This document shows positions 1 through 9,600 of a stretch of DNA of 64,000 bases, piece by piece. Within the stretch, counting starts at the first letter, position 1; each line of letters begins with the position of its first letter. The position numbers were made by a program, and so were the translations under genes. The notes under the pieces are model-generated. The model did not search any database. It was not told where the DNA came from and saw nothing but the letters and a program-made list of their open reading frames with translations. The stretch is taken from positions 189,041 to 253,040 of the forward strand of contig NMRB01000157.1 of NCBI GenBank assembly GCA_002633025.1. The letters run 5' to 3'. The DNA comes from Notospermus geniculatus. Taxonomy: Eukaryota > Nemertea > Pilidiophora > Heteronemertea > Lineidae.

Positions 1-243
1 CTGAAACACGAACAATACTGATCTTTTATCCCATTTGATTTTGCTGAAAAAAGATTTTTTTGAACAATTGGCCTGGGGGCATTTGCCCCCCCCCCCGTCC
101 CCATGCTAGCTACGGTCCTGAATATGTACCTGTATTACGCTATAATGGTCATTCGTTAATCATGGGGGGGGGGCTGTGTGCATGACTGTCACTCAACAAT
201 GCGCGCCTTGGTTCTGCCGAACACCTGGCGCATATATTACATT

Positions 244-660
244 ACATTTACATCCCTTAGGCTCCACAACCCATTTGACCCCTCTGAAACGCGTTTCAGA
301 GGGGACTAGATAAGAGATCTAAGATGTTGATATTGCGTAATCCTATTGTTTTCCTTCTCTGCCTGATTTATAACAAAATGGAAAATAGGCTGTTGCCTTG
401 CCGGAAAGTTATGCAGTTGAACAGAGAATTCTTTGTTATATCAAAAAACTGCTTTAAATTTTCAAATCCGATGAAAATAACGATTTTACAATGCTAAATT
501 TGCAGCCTGTTTGGGCCGTAACCATTATGCATTCCCCCTTGTCTTGATACACATGATTGCTTAATGTGTGGAGGATTGGAATGACTCACTTATAAGCAGA
601 GGGGTGCGAGGTGTAATTAGGTCAGTCCGATTAGCCAGGTGATGTAAGATTATGTAAAAC
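244..660 (+). repeat. Dispersed repeat, copy 1 (pair of 20086-20497)
   Basis: This stretch matches 20086-20497 in the same orientation over about 410 bases, with many substitutions. Both begin ACATTTACATCCCTTAGGCT and end GATGTAAGATTATGTAAAA. Homology resumes at about 1855 (GTGTATTTCTGCAA), which matches about 20514, so the 661-1850 segment looks like an insertion in this copy. A third, reverse-strand fragment lies near 54900-54970. No coding potential is apparent. Confidence 0.75.
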
Positions 661-1850
661 TAGAGTTGAGCAATTTTCTTAACAGCGAATTGTAGACCAT
701 ATCCAGGTTTAAAACGTGGAAAAGATGGAAATGAAGTTTTAATGCAAGATGCAGTGTACAGTAGGCCTAGTGGCGGATCCAGGGGGTGTGCCTGGCGCAA
801 GCCCCCTCCCATTCAGCCGCTGAGCAGCGAAAATTTTAATTTAATTACATCACCGCTTTGGGCCTATTTTCAGGAGAAAGTTCAATTTGGCGTGGCCAGC
901 TGCCAGGAAATCGCGTTTCCGGCACTTTTAAGCCTACCCAAAAAAATTTCCGGGGGCAACTCCTCGGAGAATGGGCTTCACCCATTCCACGCCCCCCCCC
1001 CAGGCCTAGGCCTATCTATCCAGTGTCCAGAGAGGGACAGTGTGTGCACATGCCTGTTCATATTGTGTGTAGGTCGAATGAAATACTAAACGGTAGAATT
1101 TTGAAATTAGCAGCGCCATACTCCACGCAGCGCTGCAATTTTTTGATAGCCTACTAAGACGAAATTTTACATGTTTTAGCAGCGCAGAAAGACCTCACTT
1201 CGGCACCTTAGCCGAGGCCTACTTTTGCGAACCGATATACCGGTAGGCCTACCTCTGCTCACAACTACAGGATAAACATAAATATGGAATCGAAAACAAC
1301 ATAATAAGCAAAGAAAGCAACATTTGTTCATGCTTGTACAATTTTACTGTGATAATAAATAAACTTAGGACATGTAGGAAGCAAAACTTGTCAGAAAACG
1401 AACACTAGGAACTATTTTGTTGAAGCGCAATGATACAAGCGTAGATTAGTTCCAATCTTTGCCGCGGCGGCGGCACCGTCGTCCGTTCCATCCTGGAACG
1501 GTCATTCCAAGTAACCATCGCCTCCCGCACCGTCCTACTCAGTAAATCGATCGTTAAACCTGTTTGCCGATCCGCTAAAACGTGGGAGGGTGTAGCGATG
1601 ATTGGCACGGCAATACAACGGCAAATTCCGCTAAAAATGACAAAATATGGAATGAAATATTGATCTGATCGGGAACTTGGATGGATTTTTGACGATAGCA
1701 GATTGTAATGAGTATACTGGCCGAATTTCAGCCTTTGGCACGCAGCGGTTTAGGTGAAACGTGTCAAAAACCACCGAGCCTTGCCCCACGGCAACTGGCC
1801 AGTAAAAACAAGAGACCATATCCACGGGGAGTGGATATGGTCTAATTAGT
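661..1850. other. Insertion-like repeat sequence, no gene seen
   Basis: This segment is absent from the paralogous copy near 20.5 kb. It includes a GTGGCGGATCCAGGGGG start near 769, a type of motif that recurs near 46.9 kb and 62.75-62.98 kb, and C/G runs. Short open frames here look like repeat-derived shadows, and I recognise no protein. Confidence 0.4.
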
Positions 1851-1989
1851 CAATGTGGGAAGGTGTATTTCTGCAATATATTCTCTAAGGCCCTGTTTAC
1901 CAAATGTACTTTCCCGCGGTCATTTGAACATGTGAAACATGAGGCTGGATTTTATAAGAAGAATAGGAGCTGTCAGTCAGTTGCCACAA

Positions 1990-2910
1990 TTCAATGCCTA
2001 GCGGACCTATTCATGATGCTTGTTTGAGCACCAATCAAGAGAGTTCTCTTGTACTGGTCCGTTAAAACTTTGCTGGTATCTTTTGGCAATAAGCGCGGCT
2101 GACTGCTCCATTGGCTGCCGAACAAATTAGAGTCTGCGTTTGTCTGTTTGACCAGTATGGAGGATAATAAATGATTACTTGTGTGACTACCTGTACACAA
2201 TTCACCAACAATATCAAGTCGCATATCCCGGGTATTCGAAAAACCTGGATGACTGGATATACTGGATTGTGACTCATTGCTCACAGCCGCCTGAACTAGT
2301 TCATTACTACTATGGGATACCAAAGCGGAATTTATTCAAGACTGAATGTTCGTTCAAGATTTGAAACAAACTATAGTCCAAGAATTAAATTGTCATCACA
2401 TAATAAAAAAAACTGCCCTAGAATTGTAAAATTCTTCAAAGATTTGGAAAAAATGACACTACTAAACACTACCAATGACCCCCAAGAGGAGTAGTGAGGC
2501 TCAGCTGATATTGAGCGTAAATCATGAAATGAAGGATAGCCTCGAACTAGGCCTACAGCTCCTAAGTCCTTGAGAATTTACTATGGGTCCCTTTTGAAAA
2601 GTTGTAGGGATCGGTCTTGTTGCCGTATTCCAAACGAAATGGAGGTATAGCGTTAATTTTCAGCCCTTTCAAGCAATAATCCTCCTGGATGGCTGTTTGC
2701 CTGAAGTGTCTCAAGGAGTCAAACTTGCCATGCAAAGTGAAAATTCATGAAAATGACGAAGTGCGCAGGTTAATAACTTAATAGTCATCAGCTTAGTGGT
2801 CACGTGAACTTTGGCAAGACGCACGTGGTAATCTTGGTCGAAAATTTTTAAAGTCTTGGACGATACTTTTTTATCAAATCTTGAAGGAATTTTACAATTC
2901 TTGGACAATG
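1990..2910. repeat. Repeat region with an inverted partner at 4240-4450
   Basis: The motif GGTATTCGAAAAACCTGGAT at about 2231, followed by TGACTGGAT and the GCCGCCTGAACTA run near 2287, recurs in reverse complement at about 4365-4440. This suggests a TIR element later split by the 2913-4242 repeat. Bases 2513-2680 are also a reverse-strand copy of a repeat present at 44335-44470 and 44545-45060. I see no gene. Confidence 0.5.
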
Positions 2911-2912
2911 TT

Positions 2913-4242
2913 TTTAGCTCAGCTGACCAAAGGTCAGCGGAGCTATTCATATGTATACTGAGTGGCGTCCGTCTGTGTGTGTGTCTGTAGTCTGTAAACT
3001 GGCACGTTTTGCAACCGCAAGGCCCAGGGCCCTGAAATTTGGTGGAGTGATAGGCCCTAGGGAGGGCTCGAAACAGAACCAAAAATTTCCGCGATTTGAC
3101 CTACATTCTGCTCTCCAGGGGGCGTATTCCATAAAATGAAAAATCCTCATTACTCAGTCCAGAGAAATCAAATCAAACTGCAACTGATATATTGTGTTGC
3201 TTATTATTTTCCTCACCTCCAGTAGCGGCAGATTGTTCAAAATTTTTCCACCAGGGGGTGTAATCTGCATAAATCAAAAACATGGGTTTTTGAATTTCCC
3301 CCCAGCACTTGAACATGCTCAGTGAATGTCCTTGATGATGTCACCATTTTATGTTGTGGATTTGATGACATCACAGTACTTCGTGTAGATTTCTGCTTGC
3401 AGGGAACTGAAAGAACAGCCTTCTTGCACAGTGGATCACATGGTTTTCAGGTTTTGTGCAGAGACAACACTGCTCATCTTTACGCAGTGAAATCTTCACT
3501 TTCATGCTTTATACAGTTGCTAATTAACCAAGTGTGGTATTTTAGAATACAAAGGTAGGTGCAATTGCTCTGCCTGCCACTGGTAATATGCAACTTGAGT
3601 CTCATACCCAAGCCAAAGGCCAAGCTGAAAGACTGCTGTCGCATGTGTAAATCTGATGCGATGTTGTTGTCCTGCTGTGACTGAATCAGAACAACTGCAA
3701 TTATTCAGGGCCGCTGAGACCTTGGCCTGCTCAACCACATGCAACACAGTGACAAAAGGGCCCGTAGGCTTCTTGTCAAGGGGTGCTTTTACGGGCCTTC
3801 ATCGGCCCTTTTTGTTGTGTTATATGCCAACATCAGTACCGGTATGCCAACATCAGTAGGCCTACAAGTTCCTATGGTTGCACATTGCTGATTCTGGTGC
3901 AACATCTGTGAGTCTTGCATGTTTCCAGTGTTAATTCTCAGTGTAATATCTCTGAGTGTTGCACATTTTCATTGTTAATTCTGGTGTAACACCTCTGAGT
4001 GTTGCACGTTTCCAGTGTTGAGTCTGGTGTAATGTCTCTGAGTGTTGCACATTTCCAGTGTTAATTCTGGTTAACAGTTACCTGATAAGAAGCATCATTC
4101 TCTTGTAATCCTCCAGACTCAATAAACAACAAATTTACACACAATGTCTTCTCCAACTTGGAAACAATTGCCCACTACAGTCACCACTCCAAACAACTAA
4201 TTACAAAGTCAGCTGAGCGCAAGGCCCATGGGCCTCTTGTTT
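2913..4242 (+). repeat. Dispersed repeat starting TTTAGCTCAGCTGACC
   Basis: It starts with a self-complementary TTAGCTCAGCTGACC..GGTCAGCGGAGCTA segment followed by GGCGTCCGTCTGTG, and ends AAGGCCCATGGGCCTCTTGT. Related starts appear at 21374 (TTTAGCTCACTCGTGAGC), and internal parts recur at 42450-42560 (TGGCTTGGCCACCAGGGG). From general knowledge, such GTCCGTCxGTC repeats are widespread in marine invertebrate genomes. It has no coding capacity that I can support. Confidence 0.6.
3885..4085 (+). repeat. Minisatellite, about 51-bp unit, four copies
   Basis: The unit contains TCTGAGTGTTGCAC followed by TTTCCAGTGTTAATTCTGG and GTGTAA. About four imperfect copies lie in tandem inside the 2913-4242 repeat. 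Confidence 0.7.
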
Positions 4243-4468
4243 TATTATGTGATAAAAATTTAATTCATGACGTCGCAATGCATCAGCATGTGTTGGATGC
4301 AGTACGACGTCACGCTACTCGTAAACATGGGTCGCAATTTATGGTACATAACTATAGTTCAGGCGGCGGTGAGCACTGAGCCACAATCCAGTAAATCCAG
4401 TCATCCAGTCATCCAGGTTTTTCGAATACCCCATATCCCCATTGCATTTCGCATCGCCTTCAGTGATT

Positions 4469-6486
4469 ATGGTTCCCGATCAGTCAGTTCGGGAACCATG
4501 TTGTGTTAGGTCAGGGTGTCTGTCTGTGTCAGTCTGTCTATCTGTCTGTGTGTCCAGTCAGTCACACTTTTATATCTCATCTCCTTGAACAGCTACAGCC
4601 TTGGAAACAAATCCTACCCCTAGGTTTGTCAATCTGGGCAATCCATGAATGAGCCAATCATTTTCAATCTCAGATGCCTCCATCATGATGTAATCGACAT
4701 ATCAGACTTGATATTTTGTCCGTCACGCTTTTATCTGATGGCATAACTCGGCTCCTTCAACACCTAGTGCAATGGAAACAAGAGAGGGACATCGGAGCGA
4801 TGTCAATGGTTTCCGGTGTTTACTGTGGATGCAGGAACGTGTATAATGTGTAACAGGGATATAGCTGCTCGCTAATTGTTGAAGATATGAACCAGTTCTG
4901 GTAACTGAGTTATTTTATATTGACCGTGACCTCTGACCTTCAGGAGGTCGACATTGCATAATCAGGAGGAGCATCCTCAGTGACCTAAGTACGTTGGTCC
5001 ATAGTGCCAGGTAGACTTCTAGACTATAGTTACCATCGTTATCATCATGAACATGTTTCTGTATAGGGGCTGTTGAAGCTTGACCTTGACATCCCACCTT
5101 CATGGTCATTGAAAAAATTGAAAGATTATCCGCAACAGTGCTTGGTTTCAGGTCACTAGCAAGTTCTCCGTCAACATTATCGACTATTCCAATATTACAG
5201 CTATATTTTAACCGTGACCTTGACCTCTGACCTCCAATGTCATTGCGTAAATGAAAGAATGATCCTGGATAATCGAGGTATATGACTTGGATCCATGATG
5301 CTCACTGGTCTTCTGTCAGTTCTTGAGACGGCCATAGGCCTACTAGTTCAGTTTGAATTTGACCTTGACCTTGACCTCAAACACTCAAGGTCATTGCATA
5401 ATCTGAAAGAGCATAAGTGATAACCCCTTAGAGGTAAAGGTTTTAGGCTTCTTCCTACCCCAGTTGTCGAGTTATTTCAGAATATCAAATTACATATCGA
5501 ATATCACCATGATATCACTAAATATCATGTGACCTGCAAACTCCAGGTGGACAATATTAGTAGCAATAACATCCGTGAGTGACTCTGATGGGGTAAGGCA
5601 AAGTTGTAGTCGTTATCTGGACGAGATCCTAAGATATCTCAAAATATCAAATTTGATATATCAATATCAATGTGATACTGACCCTGGAGATGAAAGTTGA
5701 TGATCCCAGTAAGTTGCCCCGATCCATGAACATGTGGATGGAACTTAACAGAACTGTTACTGGTCTAGGAGCCAAGTTACCAGCGCTTTAACAGAAAGGG
5801 ATGGGCAAAATATCAACATTTGATATATCAATATCACCATGACCCACATGTCTGAGACATGCAACAATGAGCTCATCGTGTAGCCAGGATCAAGTTACCT
5901 GGGGTGAGTTACTTTCGGGGCTGTAGCTGTTGCAGTAGCCGAGTTACAGGGCGGACACACACACAGACGGACTGACAGACGGACGGACAGACACCACGAC
6001 CAACCACTATAAACCATAATAAGTTCAACCCTTAGGTTTTCATACCCTATGAATCGAATGGACTGATTACTTATGATCTGAGATGTTGGGGTCATGGTGA
6101 TGTCGATATCACAAATTTGATATTTTCAGATAACATGCCATACAGTCAGCTGAGCAACATGAAGCAAGTCTTAGTTGATGCCTACTTATTCAATGACTGG
6201 ACTATGTTAAAATTCTCAGCCTCAAGTGTCCGGGTGTTCGAAATATCATGAGATTTTGATATATCAAACTTGATAATTCGAAATATCTCTGCCTGTGGTA
6301 AAGGTAGAGGCATGATACACCCATACTTAGGTTGTTGAGGATGCCCATTTCGATTATGCAATGACCTTGATGATCAGAGGTCAAGGTCAAGGTCAAACTT
6401 AATGACTTGATTTCAGCACATCAAAATGGGTGCGAGCAGGCTGCCTGTCATGCCTGTAGGGTCCTCTTAAACAAGCGGGAACCATC
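4469..6486. repeat. About 2-kb repeat with GGTTCCCG ends and AGGTCA-type motifs
   Basis: The left end GGTTCCCGATCAG pairs with right end CGGGAACC. The interior is rich in TGACCTTGACCTCTGACC (near 4920, 5216, 5362, and in reverse near 6365-6400) and in ATATCAAATTTGATATATCA palindromes (5480-6300). A segment of this family (about 4640-4790) recurs at 43360-43510. It lies upstream of the first visible MATE exon. I see no coding exon in it. Confidence 0.55.
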
Positions 6487-6533
6487 AGACATTCATAATG
6501 TCATCTTGTTGATAAATTCTTTTTAACATTTAG

Positions 6534-6689
6534 GCCTTTGGTAGCACGAACAAACAAATGGTTGGTTTATACCTACAGAGAGGGCTTGTTGTTGGTGTTG
6601 TTGGTGGTTTTCATGTTACCGTGTTGGGCCTTTCTTCTAAATACAGAGAATGCACTCATTCTGCTAGGACATGATCCAGAAATCGCCAG
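6534..6689 (+). CDS. MATE exon (first visible), with frame break
   Basis: The acceptor is TTTAG and the donor CCAG|GTTAGT. The upstream part reads AFGSTNKQMVGLYLQRG in one frame, while the downstream part reads FMLPCWAFLLNTENALILLG in the next frame. Both match the MATE family, so one extra base (or two missing) lies in the GTTGTTGGTGTTGTTGG tract near 6586-6612. The exon ends in phase 2, matching the next exon. Confidence 0.8.
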
Positions 6690-9600
6690 GTTAGTACAAG
6701 ATGTCATCATTGTTGATGGCCAGATTGGAGCCTGGCAGAACCGCCAGTTAAGGCGAGAATTGGGTCTCTATTGGGCAACTCAGTCGTAGAAAACTATGAG
6801 CAGTTGTTCATCTTGCTGGTCAAGGCGTAGGAGCGATATTGTTTTGAGGTTAGTCAGACATGTTATTTCTTTATTTCAGTATATCTGGTCGCTATACGTT
6901 GATCTACGTCCCAGGTTTATTGGTAAGTCGAAACCTCGTTCGTCGAAACAGTGTCACAAAGGTCGATACACTCAGAAAATCAATCTTCTAGACTAGTTCC
7001 CGGTCCCAACATCGCTAACGGAATAAGGGATCGGTATTGGGCGGCCACACCTGGCAGAAAGCTGCCAGTTTGGCGAATCAATCATTAAAAAGTTCGACGT
7101 GATTTTTTTCCTTTCATTTCAGGGGCAAAGCATGTATTCTATTTTCAATAGATATGTCAGGAATCAGGTGCAGTATAAATGAGTTTTAGCAGCCATCTTG
7201 CAAAATTAGGTCAACGTCATGGCTCGACTTCGATTCACAACTCGAGTAGGGTTGGAGTTCAGAATCTGCCACCGGTAATAACGTCAGAAAAGCAAAGTAC
7301 GCATGCCTACTCGAGTCGTGAATCGAAGTCGACCGAGTAGCGCCAAGATGGCGGCAAACATGAATTTAGACTTGTTGGAAGAATTTTTCCATGACAATGG
7401 ACCAAATTTGGTGGCTTTTAATCAGTTTACGGCCCAGGTGGCAATAGGGAGTTTAAGAAATCAAACGATAAACGTTAACTTTACGACAACGTTATTTTTT
7501 GTACCGAAAATGCAATATATAATACGTGTATAATCTGGTGAATTCGTAGTACGAAAAATAACGTTGTCGTAAAGTTAACGTTTATCGTTTGATTTCTTAA
7601 ACTCCCTAATAGCGTTGCTGTTACGACGATCCAGAGTGCCAAAAATAGAACACTTTTGTGAAGAAAGTTACTAAAAACGTCAGGCACGAAGATAATAAGC
7701 AAGAAGTCAATCTCCAGAATTCACGAATTTTCGACCCCAACTACCAGGGTCTTTTTCAAGTGGAACTTTACAATCTGAAACTCTAGGCACGAAGGAGATA
7801 TAAAATAAAAATGACAAAATAAAATAAAATAAGACACTTAAAATAAAATGAGATAAAATGACACTTGTGGTGATGACGCGTTCATAAAATGCTTTTTTGA
7901 CATGATTCGCTCCTGAAAGTACGGTGGCTGATAAAGGCCATCATATTTTTATTTTTCGTAAGATCATATTTTTATTTTTCGTAAGTCGGGCGCCCGACTT
8001 ATATCTCAGGCGCCCGACTTACTAACTCGGGCGCCCGACTTATAACTCGGGCGCCCGACTTATATCTCGGGCGCCCGACTTATAACTCGGGCGCCCGACT
8101 TATGAAAGAAAATATATGATGCCTCTCGTAAGTCGGGCGCCCGAGTTAGTAAGTCAGGCGCCCGAGTTATAAGTCGGGCGCCCGAGTTATAAGTCAGGCG
8201 CCCGACTTATAAGTCGGGCGCCTGACTTACTAACTCGGGCGCCCGAGTTATGAAATAAATAAATAATGCCGCCTTTCGTAAGTCGGGCGCCTGAGTTATA
8301 AGTCGGGCGCCCGACTTATAACTCGGGCGCCTGACTTATAACTCGGGCGCCTGAGTTAGTAAGTCGGGCGCCCGAGTTATAAGTCGGGCGCCCGACTTAC
8401 GAAAAATAAAAATATGATGGCCTTTATCAGCCACCGTATGAAAGCGTGATAAAATTGAAAAAAATACTTTAACTTTTCGGACTTCTTGATACTGTCCACC
8501 ATCTTGGTCGAGTTGAACTCTCGGTCGGCCTAGGGCCCGTCGGGCGAGTGGATTTCGACGCCATCTTTGTTACACAGTTTGGCAACTCTGATAACTCGAC
8601 TGTGTTCGATTGTAACTCGGGTCACTCGAGTTAAACTCGAGTTTGAATCGAAGTCGCCCCTGGTGATTTTCCCTACTCGGGTGATGGGAGAACCAATCAA
8701 ATGTCACTCTGGTAGAAAATCCCCATGGTGGTGACCTAATTTTGGCAAGATGGCTGCTAGCACAATTCATCCATAACATTTAACTGGGTCACACTTAGCA
8801 TTCGTAAAGGATTTTCTCCTTGAATATAGAAAAAGAATGCTGAAGTCATCCTAAATCAGATAATATTGTGATACTTTCCATGATCTTTGAGAGACGCAAG
8901 CTGTCTTCGGTGATTCTGACAGTTAGTGATCACCCAGGGCACGAATGTTACTAATAAAATTATAATTGTCTTAGTATCGCAGCTATTTCTTAGTAAGATC
9001 TTCATAAGAAAAATCTTAGTAAGATTTTTCTTATAAGATTCTTACAAGAAACAGTATAGAAGATTTTTCTTAGTAAGATATTGGTCAGAAAAATCTTACT
9101 GATATTTTTCTTGTGAGAATCTTATCAGAAAAATCTTACTAAGGTTTTTCTTACTAATAACTTACTAAGAAATAGCTCGTGATCTTCGATCAGTTCTTAT
9201 CTTTTGCATCAAGCCCACTTCTTCGCACAAGCTAGTGATTCGTTGTTACTTTCAGGGCATAAAGCTACCAATTATAGTGTTTGGAATAGCAGGCGTGGGC
9301 GTCGACGTATTATCCTTGTTCCTCCTTGTAACTTACCTTGAGTTGGGAGTCGAGTAAGTTTGAGTAAAACCATTGTTTGGAGCCACGGTGGTGTAGTGGT
9401 TCGGGCCTCCGACTAGCGGTCAGAGGATCCCGGGTTCGAATCCCGCTGCTGGCGTGAGACTTTGGGCAGGTCTCTTTGCCTTACTGGCCTCTCTCCACCC
9501 AGGTGTATAAACGGGTACCGGTCGGAAATGCTCAGATTGTAGCGCTGAATGAGCAGCCCATCTGAGTTCTACTGAAAGGTTTCAGGATAGACTGGGGTTA

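Larger units (their letters stand above)
7189..8757. mobile_element. TIR element (GCAGCCATCTTGC ends) in MATE intron, host of two nested elements
   Basis: The left end TAGCAGCCATCTTGC and right end GCAAGATGGCTGCTA are inverted repeats of about 25 bases with flanking TA. A second inverted pair (CGACTTCGATTC at 7221, GAATCGAAGTCG at about 8646) lies inside. Two smaller TA-flanked elements, 7447-7606 and 7922-8436, are nested in it. No transposase is visible, so it is a non-autonomous DNA transposon. Confidence 0.75.

Noticed and set aside
742-1157. Overlapping plus-strand proteins at 742-1157
   Set aside because: They lie in a repeat with C/G runs and show no domain or splice support.
7980-8402. 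CRISPR-like array
   Set aside because: Units are palindromes without unique spacers, bounded by transposon TIRs in an animal genome.
9382-9454. Possible tRNA gene
   Set aside because: It has good A and B boxes but continues into a SINE body, lacks a proper terminator and sits in an intron. The same reasoning applies to 10503-10570, 10672-10737 and 47404-47470.
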